Shown here one piece after another: positions 7,133 through 13,899 of a DNA stretch of 13,899 nt. Position numbers and translations under genes: made by a program. This DNA comes from an uncultured Burkholderiaceae bacterium (GTDB taxonomy: Bacteria; Pseudomonadota; Gammaproteobacteria; Burkholderiales; Burkholderiaceae): NCBI GenBank assembly GCA_937862845.1, contig CALMCK010000207.1, positions 1-13,899 on the forward strand, read 5' to 3'. Each line of letters begins with the position of its first letter. Positions within the stretch are counted from its first letter, which is position 1. The notes under the pieces are model-generated. The model worked only from the letters and a program-made list of their open reading frames with translations, had not been told where the DNA came from and did not search any database.

Positions 7133-8026
7133 ATGACCGCTCTTTACGCCACCTCCATTCACTCGTTGCCGTTGCTTGCCAAAGGCAAAGTGCGCGACAC
7201 GTACATCATCGACGACGATCATTTACTGATGATTACCACCGACCGTTTGTCCGCATTTGATGTGGTGATGGGCGAGCCGATTCCTGATAAAGGCCGCGTA
7301 CTCAATCAAATGAGCAACTTCTGGTTTGAGCAGCTCGACGGCATTGTGCCGAACCACCTCACAGGCATCGATCCATGCAGTGTGGTCGCGCCCGATGAGG
7401 TCGAACAGGTGCGCGGGCGCAGTGTGGTGGTCAAGCGTCTCGAGCCGATACTGGTTGAAGCGGTTGTGCGCGGCTACATCATTGGCACGGGTTGGAAAGA
7501 CTATCTTGCGACAGGCGAGGTGTGTGGCATCGCTCTGCCAGCCAATCTGCAGCTGGCTGAAAAACTGCCTGAGTTATTGTTCACGCCCGCTGCGAAAGCC
7601 GAGGTCGGCATGCACGACGAAAACATTTCATTCGATGACGTCATCGAGCGCATCGGTGCAGGATTGGCGAGCGCCATGCGCGATGTGAGCTTCGCGTTGT
7701 ATCAAAATGCCTCTGAATACGCTGCCGAGCGCGGCATCATCATTGCCGATACAAAATTCGAATTCGGCTTGGACAAACACGGCGTGCTGCACATCATGGA
7801 CGAAGTGCTCACCGCCGACTCATCGCGCTACTGGCCCGCCGATGAGTATCAGGTTGGCATCAGCCCACCGAGTTTTGACAAACAATACGTGCGCGATTAC
7901 CTCGAAACACTCGACTGGGACAAAACCCCACCCGCTCCCACACTGCCGCAAAGCGTCATCGATGCGACCGCCGCGAAATACCGTGAAGCGATGTTGCGCA
8001 TCACAGGTCAAACCTTAAAGGACTAA
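7133..8026 (+). CDS. purC: Phosphoribosylaminoimidazole-succinocarboxamide synthase (SAICAR synthetase)
   Basis: Cytosolic ATP-dependent enzyme that joins aspartate to CAIR in de novo purine synthesis. The 297-residue length fits the longer PurC form common in Burkholderiales and eukaryotes. Landmarks are KGKVRD (17-22, nucleotide site), TDRLSAFDVVM (36-46), EAVVRGYIIGTGWKDY (109-124), FTPAAKAEVGMHDENIS (150-166) and the IIADTKFEFG and DEVLTADSSRYWP blocks near the C-terminus. The purE start follows its stop by two bases, so the two are surely cotranscribed and probably translationally coupled. Its leader contains the terminator-like hairpin at 7058-7092. Confidence 0.97.
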   Translation: MTALYATSIHSLPLLAKGKVRDTYIIDDDHLLMITTDRLSAFDVVMGEPIPDKGRVLNQMSNFWFEQLDGIVPNHLTGIDPCSVVAPDEVEQVRGRSVVVKRLEPILVEAVVRGYIIGTGWKDYLATGEVCGIALPANLQLAEKLPELLFTPAAKAEVGMHDENISFDDVIERIGAGLASAMRDVSFALYQNASEYAAERGIIIADTKFEFGLDKHGVLHIMDEVLTADSSRYWPADEYQVGISPPSFDKQYVRDYLETLDWDKTPPAPTLPQSVIDATAAKYREAMLRITGQTLKD

Positions 8027-8028
8027 CC

Positions 8029-8520
8029 ATGGCAAACACCCCCATCATCGGCATACTCATGGGCTCATCAAGCGACTGGGACGTGATGAAAAACGCGACA
8101 GACATGCTCAGCTTATTCGACATTGATTTTGAAGCACGCGTCGTCTCCGCGCATCGCATGCCCGACGACATGTTTGACTACGCCGAAGCCGCCCACGCGC
8201 GCGGCATCAAAGCCATCATCGCAGGCGCAGGCGGCGCGGCGCATTTACCCGGCATGCTCGCCGCGAAAACCATCGTCCCCGTGTTCGGCGTGCCTGTCCC
8301 GTCCAAATACCTGCGCGGCGAAGACTCGCTCTACTCCATCGTGCAAATGCCCAAAGGCGTGCCCGTTGCCACCTTCGCCATCGTCGAAGCAGGCGCAGCG
8401 AATGCCGCACTGCATGCGATTGCCAATCTTGCCATGCATGATGATGTGTTGGCGGAGAAGTTAGAAGCATTTCGGGTCAAGCAGTATGAGCACGCATTGG
8501 CGATGAAGCTGGATGTTTAA
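8029..8520 (+). CDS. purE: N5-carboxyaminoimidazole ribonucleotide mutase
   Basis: Class I PurE, converting N5-CAIR (made by PurK) to CAIR, the substrate of PurC. At 163 residues it has the usual length. It carries GSSSDWDVM (12-20), SAHRMPDD (40-47) with the catalytic H42, and the GAGGAAHLPGMLAAKT loop. A good AAAGGA lies at the end of purC, seven bases or so before the ATG. Its partner purK normally follows directly; here 575 bp containing a DUF559 gene and a repeat element intervene. Confidence 0.97.
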   Translation: MANTPIIGILMGSSSDWDVMKNATDMLSLFDIDFEARVVSAHRMPDDMFDYAEAAHARGIKAIIAGAGGAAHLPGMLAAKTIVPVFGVPVPSKYLRGEDSLYSIVQMPKGVPVATFAIVEAGAANAALHAIANLAMHDDVLAEKLEAFRVKQYEHALAMKLDV

Positions 8521-8529
8521 AATTTTCAC

Positions 8530-8886
8530 ATGAGAAAAAGTGACGACGCAGAATACGCACGGCTTCAAACCTTTGCAAAAAACATGCGCCAACAACCCAC
8601 CGATGCTGAAAACCTCATTTGGTATTATTTACGTGGAAAAAGAACTTTTGATGCGAAGTTCAAGCGACAAGTGATTTTGAGGCCTTACATCGTGGATTTT
8701 ATCTGTGTGTCGCATCGACTGATTATCGAAATCGACGGCGGTCAACACAGTGAAACCGCCGATGCCACACGCAATGCTTGGCTCGAAGCACAGGGTTTTC
8801 GGGTGCTGCATTTTTGGAACAACGACGTGTTGACACAAACCGAATCCGTACTTGAAACGATTCGTTTGAACTTGGGAAAAAGTTGA
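8530..8886 (+). CDS. DUF559 endonuclease-like protein (Vsr/PD-(D/E)XK related)
   Basis: A 118-residue member of the DUF559 family, related in fold to very-short-patch-repair endonucleases. It has the family's N-terminal helix with RQQPTDAENLIWYYLR (20-35), the FKRQVILRPYIVDFIC core (44-59) with D56, the acidic pair in IEIDGGQH (66-73: E67, D69, H73), and the ending QGFRVLHFWNNDVL (88-101). All likely catalytic residues are present, so it is probably an active metal-dependent nuclease; the target is unknown. The ATG lies nine bases after purE with no clear ribosome binding site. It splits purE from purK and is followed within 31 bp by an inverted-repeat element, which suggests it arrived with or beside that element. 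Confidence 0.9.
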   Translation: MRKSDDAEYARLQTFAKNMRQQPTDAENLIWYYLRGKRTFDAKFKRQVILRPYIVDFICVSHRLIIEIDGGQHSETADATRNAWLEAQGFRVLHFWNNDVLTQTESVLETIRLNLGKS

Positions 8887-8916
8887 ACTTCGGTACAACG
8901 CAGGCACACCAACACT

Positions 8917-9070
8917 CCCCTCACCCGCAGGCCGGGAGAGGGGTCGGGGGAGAGGGTGGGATTGCACACATTCCTGTGAAGCATTGCACGCGATAACATC
9001 GAGCCAATCGAGAATAACCGCGAACACGCAGACCCTCTCCCCAACCCCTCTCCCGCGCACGGGCGAGGGG
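8917..9070. repeat. 154-bp REPIN/MITE-like element, CCCTCTCCC type
   Basis: A 41-base left arm (8917-8957) and a 39-base right arm (9032-9070) are imperfect inverted copies separated by 74 bp. Each arm is also a hairpin: CCCCTC with GAGGGG and CCCG with CGGG pair at 8917-8943, and the equivalent pairs form in the right arm. This doublet of inverted palindromes is the architecture of REPIN elements. The CCCTCTCCCC/GGGGAGAGGG motif resembles GC-rich dispersed repeats known from several proteobacterial genomes. It may also terminate or dampen transcription into purK. No transposase is encoded inside. Confidence 0.75.
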
Positions 9071-9095
9071 CTTTGAAATGTCCGTTTTTTAGAAT

Positions 9096-10292
9096 ATGGT
9101 TGATGAAATGAAAGTTTTAACACAAGCAATCTCACCACCCGCCACCCTCGGTATTCTCGGCGGCGGTCAACTCGGCCGTATGTTTGCACAAGCCGCACAA
9201 TCCATGGGCTACGCGGTGTGGGTGCTCGAACCCGAAGTGAATTGCCCTGCGGGGCAAATCGCGAATCGACACATTTGCGCGGCGTATGACGACCCAGCGG
9301 CGTTGATTGAAATGGCAGAAAACTGCGCAGCCATCACGACGGAGTTTGAAAACGTGCCCGCCGATGTGCTGCGCTGGCTCGGTGCGCGTGTGCCTGTCGC
9401 GCCATCGGGTGACGCGGTGGCGATTGCACAAAATCGCATCGTCGAAAAAACATTCATCGAGCAAGGCGGCGTGTCGGTCGCGCCGTATGCGGCGATTCGC
9501 GATGCGGCTGAACTTGACATTGCGCAAAACCACGCCGAATTATTCCCCGCGATTCTCAAAACCGCGCGCATGGGCTACGATGGCAAAGGACAAGTGTCCG
9601 TCAAAACCGCCGACGATTTAGCCGCCGCGTGGTCGTCTTTGCAAAACGTCGAATGCGTTTTAGAAAAACGCCTGCCACTCAAATTTGAAGTCTCCGCCCT
9701 GCTCGCACGCGGCTGGGGTGGCGCGATTGCACACTACGCGCTCGCGCAAAACGTTCACCGCAACGGCATCCTGCACACCTCCTCCGTCCCAGCCCCATCT
9801 GCCGATGATGCACTCACACAGCGCGCGCAAACCGCCGCCGCGAAAATCGCCGAGGCGATGGGCTATGTCGGTGTGCTCTGCGTCGAGTTTTTCATCCTCG
9901 ACGATGGCTCACTCATCGTCAACGAAGTCGCACCACGCCCGCACAACTCTGGGCATTACACCATGAACGCCTGCCTCACCAGCCAGTTCGAGCAACAGGT
10001 CCGCGCACTCGCAGGCCTGCCGCTCGGCGCGACTTTTCAACACAGCCCTACGGTGATGCTCAATATTTTGGGCGACGTGTGGTTTGACGGCGATGCAACG
10101 TGCCAACCCGACTGGGCAGCAGTCTTGGCCAACGTCGATTCATTCGTTCACCTGTACGGCAAAGCCGAACCGCGCAAGTCACGCAAAATGGGCCACGTCA
10201 ATTTCGTCGGCAAACGCCTCGAAAAAGCCGCGCTGCGTTGCGAGCTCGCCATGCTCACATTGGGCTTAACAGGTGGCGTGAGTGAACAATAA
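9096..10292 (+). CDS. purK: N5-carboxyaminoimidazole ribonucleotide synthase
   Basis: ATP-grasp enzyme that carboxylates AIR with bicarbonate to N5-CAIR, feeding PurE. The 398-residue protein has the N-terminal LGILGGGQLGRMFAQAA (18-34), TTEFENVP, the RMGYDGKGQ loop of the ATP-grasp and the metal and substrate region VNEVAPRPHNSGHYT near residues 275-289. Starts at 9096 or 9108 are both possible; neither has a good ribosome binding site, perhaps because the repeat element ending at 9070 replaced the original leader. The last codons overlap the GTG start of the next gene by 11 bases, so the two are coupled. Confidence 0.96.
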   Translation: MVDEMKVLTQAISPPATLGILGGGQLGRMFAQAAQSMGYAVWVLEPEVNCPAGQIANRHICAAYDDPAALIEMAENCAAITTEFENVPADVLRWLGARVPVAPSGDAVAIAQNRIVEKTFIEQGGVSVAPYAAIRDAAELDIAQNHAELFPAILKTARMGYDGKGQVSVKTADDLAAAWSSLQNVECVLEKRLPLKFEVSALLARGWGGAIAHYALAQNVHRNGILHTSSVPAPSADDALTQRAQTAAAKIAEAMGYVGVLCVEFFILDDGSLIVNEVAPRPHNSGHYTMNACLTSQFEQQVRALAGLPLGATFQHSPTVMLNILGDVWFDGDATCQPDWAAVLANVDSFVHLYGKAEPRKSRKMGHVNFVGKRLEKAALRCELAMLTLGLTGGVSEQ

Positions 10293-11259
10293 CGCGCTGC
10301 TCGCCGCGCAAAAACTCGCGCGCGGCGAGGTGATTGGCTTGCCGACCGAAACCGTCTACGGTCTCGCGGCGGATGCGCAAAACCCAAGCGCGGTGGGACA
10401 CATCTACGCGTTGAAAAATCGCCCAACCACGCATCCGCTCATCACGCACATCGCCGCTGGCGCGGACATTCATTATTGGCTCGACGATGCGCGGCTGACC
10501 GATGAGATGATGGATTTGATGAATGCACTCACCGAGGCATTTTGGCCCGGCCCGCTCACACTGGTTCTGCCCAAATCGCCCAACATCGACGCGACCGTGA
10601 CGGGCGGGCAAGACACGATTGCACTGCGTTGCCCCAACCACGATATGGCGCAAGCCGTTTTGCGTGAGCTTGCACACTTGCAAAACACACCGAATGTCGG
10701 CATCGCTGCGCCGTCGGCGAATCGATTCGGTCGCGTCAGCCCGACCCGCGCGGCGCATGTGCTGGACGAGTTCGACCATCAGGTTTGGGTACTCGACGGC
10801 GATGCATCGGTCATCGGCATCGAGTCCACGATTATTGATTTGACGCGCGGCGCGCCAGTTCTGCTGCGCCACGGCCACATCACGCCCGACGATATTTTTA
10901 ACGTGACAGGTTTACTGCCCGTCGAAAATCAAATCAATGCACCGCGCGCATCAGGCACGATGCTCGCGCACTACGCGCCCGCCACGCCGTTGGTGTGGGC
11001 GAGTGAGACGACGGGTGAAATGGCGTGTTTGTATTTTTCGGATGATTTTGATGTATCGCGCTTTAAACAATGCCTCAAATTAGACAACAACCCAAAATCA
11101 TACGCGCGGCATTTGTACCACAGCTTGCGCGAGATGGATGCTTGGGGTGTGGCGCGAATTGCCGTCGAAAATTTACCCAACGATAGCGCATGGAACGCCG
11201 TGCGCGACCGCCTCAAACGCGCGATTGTCGGCTCGAATTTAAACCAAACACCGACGTAG
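10282..11259 (+). CDS. L-threonylcarbamoyladenylate synthase, Sua5 type
   Basis: Makes threonylcarbamoyl-AMP from threonine, bicarbonate and ATP, the first step toward t6A37 in ANN-decoding tRNAs. Residues 1-210 form the YrdC domain: IGLPTETVYGLAAD (18-31), LKNRPTTHPL (44-53), PSANRFGRVSPT (144-155) and VIGIESTIIDL (177-187). A linker with APRASGTMLAHYAPATPL (220-237) leads to the C-terminal Sua5 domain, so this is the long Sua5 form rather than short TsaC. It starts with GTG inside the end of purK. The stop codon TAG (11257-11259) lies within the first bases of the repeat element at 11255, so the natural C-terminus may have been altered by the insertion. Confidence 0.92.
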   Translation: MNNNALLAAQKLARGEVIGLPTETVYGLAADAQNPSAVGHIYALKNRPTTHPLITHIAAGADIHYWLDDARLTDEMMDLMNALTEAFWPGPLTLVLPKSPNIDATVTGGQDTIALRCPNHDMAQAVLRELAHLQNTPNVGIAAPSANRFGRVSPTRAAHVLDEFDHQVWVLDGDASVIGIESTIIDLTRGAPVLLRHGHITPDDIFNVTGLLPVENQINAPRASGTMLAHYAPATPLVWASETTGEMACLYFSDDFDVSRFKQCLKLDNNPKSYARHLYHSLREMDAWGVARIAVENLPNDSAWNAVRDRLKRAIVGSNLNQTPT

Positions 11260-11392
11260 GGCGGCTTGCCCTCAAGCCGCCGTCTGCGCAAACAGACGGA
11301 GATTTTGTTGGCAAATCATTTGCACAGCTTCGGGTTTTATTCAAACAGCGTGGGTTTGCAAGCACGGCGGCTTGAGGGCAAGCCGCCCTACG
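11255..11392. repeat. 138-bp MITE/REPIN-like element with perfect 28-bp inverted ends
   Basis: The left end (11255-11282) and right end (11365-11392) are exact 28-base inverted copies beginning CGTAGGGCGGCTTGCCC. Each end is itself a hairpin, with nine-base stems GGCGGCTTG/CAAGCCGCC around four-base loops (11260-11281 and 11366-11387). The 82-bp centre contains another small hairpin, CGTCTG/CAGACG (11281-11298). There is no coding capacity beyond short chance frames. It supplies the stop codon of the sua5 gene. A nonautonomous mobile or REPIN-type element is inferred. Confidence 0.85.
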
Positions 11393-11405
11393 CAAACATA
11401 ACCGT

Positions 11406-11429
11406 AGAGACGCGATTCATCGCATCTCT
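11406..11429. repeat. Short hairpin, AGAGACGCGAT type
   Basis: Arms AGAGACGCGAT (11406-11416) and ATCGCATCTCT (11419-11429) pair with one mismatch around a two-base loop, 14 bp after the preceding element. It has the form of a short dispersed palindrome. The remaining bases to 11510 hold no recognised site. Confidence 0.5.
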
Positions 11430-11510
11430 CTATGCAAACAATCACTACCCATTCAACGACCTAGACGAAATGAACCGACGTCACTACGACAAATATCCAG
11501 AAAGCACACA

Positions 11511-11939
11511 ATGATAGAAACCGAAAACATCATGACATGGGACGACGAAATGCAGCTCGGCAATGCCACGCTGGATGAAACCCATGAAGAATTCACCGAC
11601 CTTCTCAATCGCTTGGCGTGCGCACCTGAAGCGGCGCTGTTACCGATACTTGATGAGTTGATTGAGCACACGCAAGCGCATTTTGACCTTGAGGAAACAT
11701 GGATGGCGCGGCTGAACTTCCCTGCCGCTGGTTGTCACATCGGCGAGCACAAGCAAGTGCTCGGCGTCACCAAGCAAGTGCGCGAGCGTGTCGCTGCGGG
11801 CGAGACTGAGTTTGCTTATGTGTTGGCGGCTGAGCTCGCTGCTTGGTTTCGCATCCACGTGACCACCATGGATTATGCGTTGACGTATTTCATTGAATCG
11901 ACGGGTGCTGATGTGGGCGCTCCCGCGAGCGCGGTTTAA
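11511..11939 (+). CDS. Bacteriohemerythrin
   Basis: A 142-residue single-domain hemerythrin, a four-helix bundle that binds O2 at a di-iron centre. The expected ligand set is visible: H25 (in DETHEEF), H57 and E61 (in HFDLEE), H76 and H80 (in HIGEH), H116 and D121 (in HVTTMD). The typical lead MTWDDEMQLGNATLDETH is present. No signal peptide or fused signalling domain is seen, so a cytosolic O2 carrier, store or sensor is inferred. The start may be ATG 11511 or ATG 11532 (residue 8); the ribosome binding site is weak either way. It is close to the cbb3 oxidase assembly genes on the other strand. Confidence 0.92.
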   Translation: MIETENIMTWDDEMQLGNATLDETHEEFTDLLNRLACAPEAALLPILDELIEHTQAHFDLEETWMARLNFPAAGCHIGEHKQVLGVTKQVRERVAAGETEFAYVLAAELAAWFRIHVTTMDYALTYFIESTGADVGAPASAV

Positions 11940-12061
11940 CTTTTATGCAAAAATTCGACATTTGGCGAGGATTGATACTGGGATTTTAATCGGCCCAGTC
12001 CCTTTGTGTGCTCTGATATTGCTGCTGCGCAAAGGCTTTTCCTTTTTCACGAAAGCGTGAT

Positions 12062-12697
12062 ATGTCAAATTTTGAATTGAAATCAACTCAAACCGCATCT
12101 CTGCGGTTCATCTACTTACTGGTCTTCATCGATATGATGGGCATCGGCATGATTATCCCCGTGGTGCAGCCACTGATCCAGTCCATCACGGGTCAAGCGC
12201 CGACCAACATTATTTACCTCAACGGCATGTTGATCGCCAGCTACAGCGCGGCGAGTTTTTTATGAGCGCCACTCATGGGTGCGCTGCTGCAAGGCGGACT
12301 CATGAACACATTGAACCAACGTTTTGGTGAGTGGCGGCTACTGATGATAGGCTTGTTGGCACAAGCGATTGAAATGTTTGCCACAGGAGGGGCGACGGTG
12401 CTCTGGGTGTTGTTGGCGGGCATCGTCATTGGTGGTTTGATGAATGTCGTCCACCCAACCGTGCCCAGCCTCGCCTCTCAGTCCGCCGGGGAGTCAGAAC
12501 AAGGTGCGATTCAAGGTGCCATCGCAGGCATCGACAGTGTGGCGGGCATCATTGGACCGCTGCTCTCGGCATGGGTTTTCGACGAGGTGGTGCAAGCATT
12601 TGGCGCGCCCGACGGCGTGATGTATTTCGGTGGTGCTATGGCGCTCGTCGCGGCGGGTGTTTTGTGGTGGACGAGGCACCCGCGTCACTTGACATGA
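12062..12697 (+). pseudogene. MFS transporter (TetA-like) pseudogene with stop and internal deletion
   Basis: The first 67 codons encode a normal MFS start: LLVFIDMMGIGMIIPVVQPL is the usual first membrane helix. An in-frame TGA at 12263-12265 stands where relatives have a residue (TGG, Trp, is the one-base alternative) just before APLMGAL. The same frame continues to 12697 with clear C-half MFS sequence: GLMNTLNQRFGEWRLLMIGL, SQSAGESEQGAIQGAIAGID, IIGPLLSAWVF and a last hydrophobic helix. Even reading through the stop gives only about 211 residues, against some 400 for the family, and the sequence jumps from the first-half PLMGAL motif to a second-half QGGLM motif. So about half the gene is deleted in frame as well. 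A functional product is unlikely. Confidence 0.85.
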
Positions 12698-12753
12698 AAA
12701 ATCATTGTCACACTTACGTTGACACACGGCTTGCTTGTGGCTTGATGCTTGAC

Positions 12754-13254
12754 TCAAACACCTGCTTTAAACATCAAAGGTTGAGTCACATTGCCTTTAG
12801 AGTCGGATTCGAGTCGCCATTCATTTGACTCGATAATCAGTTGCCAATGTCCCATGCCCATCGCTTGAGTCAAGGTGCCGCGCCAAACACCGTCGCCCGA
12901 CGGCAGAAGTGTGATGCTTTGATCTTGGTCTTTGGCGGCGTAGTTTTGGGCGGTGAGTTTAAGCGGCTGGCCAATGACACCGTTGGGCTGTGTACTGGTG
13001 AGTCGCAGTTCAAGTGTCGCACCACTCATGGTGAGCTCGCCCACCAAACCAAGCTCGGATGCTTTGCGTTCTCGGTCAAGGTCTTGATTGATGGCAAGGC
13101 CTTTTTTGTAATAGTCGTCGGTCACCACGCCGTCGTCGGTGCGCATAGCGATGATGAATGTGATGACGGATGCGACAACCACAATGGTTGGCAGCCCGAA
13201 GATGATCCATGCCCAGCGAAATTGATGCCATGGTGTGATTTTAGGTTTGCTCAT
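12754..13254 (-). CDS. fixH: FixH family protein, cbb3 oxidase assembly
   Basis: A 166-residue protein with one N-terminal membrane helix (about residues 15-37) and a periplasmic domain. The conserved block after the helix, DDYYKKGLAINQDLDRERKA (46-65), identifies the FixH/CcoH-like family, which assists assembly of cbb3-type cytochrome c oxidase. The C-terminal half is beta-rich, as expected. The ATG at 13254 follows the ccoG stop by 13 bases, so the two form an operon read leftward. Its stop (12754-12756) faces the MFS pseudogene end with a 56-bp gap in which I see no convincing terminator. Confidence 0.9.
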   Translation of the reverse strand: MSKPKITPWHQFRWAWIIFGLPTIVVVASVITFIIAMRTDDGVVTDDYYKKGLAINQDLDRERKASELGLVGELTMSGATLELRLTSTQPNGVIGQPLKLTAQNYAAKDQDQSITLLPSGDGVWRGTLTQAMGMGHWQLIIESNEWRLESDSKGNVTQPLMFKAGV

Positions 13255-13267
13255 TTGATTCCAATGA

Positions 13268-13899
13268 TTATTGTGAAGGCAGCGTAAAGACCGTGGCCAT
13301 TTCGATCACATCATCCGTCGTGTCCAGTGGCTTGAGGTGCAAAACAATGTTGTTGTTGCCAGAAGTACCGCCTGTGCCACGTGCTTTGGCTGGATTGGCG
13401 TGCAGCTTGACCACGATGGTTTGACTTGAGAGCGGTTCTAATTGGATCTGGCCGCCGCCTTCCACACTCACGCTGTTGAGCCCTGTTGCGGACAGCTCGA
13501 CGGCATGTGGCGCTTCGCTGATGTTGGACAGCTGAATGCGGTAGATGTTTTCGACATCGCCATTCTCCAATGTGCGCGCGACACTGCGCGCATCGCGTTC
13601 GATGTTCATGGTGAATGTGGAGCGTGAGCCAATCTTATAAGTCATGACCGCAACCAATGCGCACAATATACCCGCATAAATCAACACTCGACCACGTGCG
13701 ACTCGACGCAACAACTCTTTTCGAGACAGCTTGTCTTTCACACCATTCTCAGTATCATAGCGAATCAGGCCTCGCGGATAGTTCATTTTATCCATGATGT
13801 CGTTACAGCCATCGATACACGCGCCGCAGCCGATGCACTCCATTTGCAAGCCGTTGCGAATATCAATGCCCGTCGGACACACATCCACACACACACCAC
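13268..13899 (-). CDS. ccoG: Cytochrome c oxidase accessory protein CcoG, C-terminal part
   Basis: The 5' part lies beyond the window, so only about 210 C-terminal residues are visible. They begin inside the ferredoxin-like region: CVDVCPTGIDIRNG, then MECIGCGACIDGCNDIMDKM with the cysteine spacing of 4Fe-4S centres, then YPRGLIRYDTEN. One membrane helix (VLIYAGILCALVAVMTYKI) leads to the periplasmic beta-sandwich typical of the CcoG/RdxA/FixG C-terminus. The protein family is linked to copper handling during cbb3 oxidase biogenesis. The valine codon near 13894 is not a real start. fixH follows directly downstream, and ccoNOQP genes are expected beyond the right edge, though not seen. Confidence 0.95.
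   Translation of the reverse strand, partial: GVCVDVCPTGIDIRNGLQMECIGCGACIDGCNDIMDKMNYPRGLIRYDTENGVKDKLSRKELLRRVARGRVLIYAGILCALVAVMTYKIGSRSTFTMNIERDARSVARTLENGDVENIYRIQLSNISEAPHAVELSATGLNSVSVEGGGQIQLEPLSSQTIVVKLHANPAKARGTGGTSGNNNIVLHLKPLDTTDDVIEMATVFTLPSQ

Noticed and set aside
8629..9198. 189-residue minus-strand frame across the DUF559 gene and repeat
   Set aside because: Its middle (SPSPVRGRGVGERV) is translated repeat arm and the rest is antisense to DUF559 and purK.
11266..11514. 82-residue plus-strand frame after the sua5 gene
   Set aside because: It runs through the repeat element; the RRLEGKPPYA peptide is a translation of the inverted end, not a protein motif.
12047..12060. Small perfect hairpin TCACG/CGTGA just before the MFS pseudogene start as a regulatory element
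   Set aside because: A five-base stem is too short to support a claim, and the gene behind it is dead.
12263..12265. Reassignment of TGA to tryptophan to explain the MFS stop
   Set aside because: TGA ends pgk, fba and the DUF559 gene normally, and the transporter is also missing about half its length.
12698..12753. Terminator between the convergent MFS pseudogene and fixH
   Set aside because: Only a five-base TGTCA/TGACA pairing is visible, with a weak T-run on the fixH side; not enough to call.

Overview
The window looks like chromosomal DNA from a betaproteobacterium, most likely of the order Burkholderiales. The main clue is the order pgk - fba - purC - purE - purK - sua5, a familiar housekeeping cluster in that group. 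A minus-strand ccoG-fixH pair at the right edge belongs to cbb3 cytochrome oxidase assembly. Assignment below order level would be a guess. TGA ends pgk, fba and hemerythrin-region neighbours normally, so the genetic code is standard.

Left part (1-3521): an open frame entering from outside the window, a small multi-membrane-segment protein with an uncertain start, the 23S rRNA methyltransferase gene rlmD, and a secreted protein with an Ala/Pro/Lys-rich linker and a PDZ-like region.

Middle (3561-8520): the glycolytic genes pgk and fba, separated by an AT-richer gene for a SRPBCC-like protein, then purC and purE. The aldolase is the E. coli-like class IIA type. Between fba and purC lie two hairpin repeats, the remains of a glyoxalase-fold (VOC) gene on the minus strand, and a terminator-like hairpin in the purC leader.

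Accessory patch inside the purine cluster (8530-9070): a DUF559 endonuclease-like gene and a 154-bp inverted-repeat element separate purE from purK. Each arm of the element is itself a hairpin, as in REPIN doublets. PurC, PurE and PurK together carry out consecutive steps from AIR to SAICAR in de novo purine synthesis.

Right part (9096-13899): purK overlaps a Sua5-type threonylcarbamoyl-AMP synthase gene whose stop codon lies inside a second REPIN/MITE-like element with perfect 28-bp terminal inverted repeats. A bacteriohemerythrin, a doubly damaged MFS transporter pseudogene, and the convergent fixH and ccoG genes follow.

I did not see tRNA or rRNA genes, a CRISPR array, or a complete insertion sequence. 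Most of the window is ordinary housekeeping. The parts worth a second look are the two REPIN-like elements, the DUF559 neighbour of one of them, the aldolase type, and the two decayed genes.
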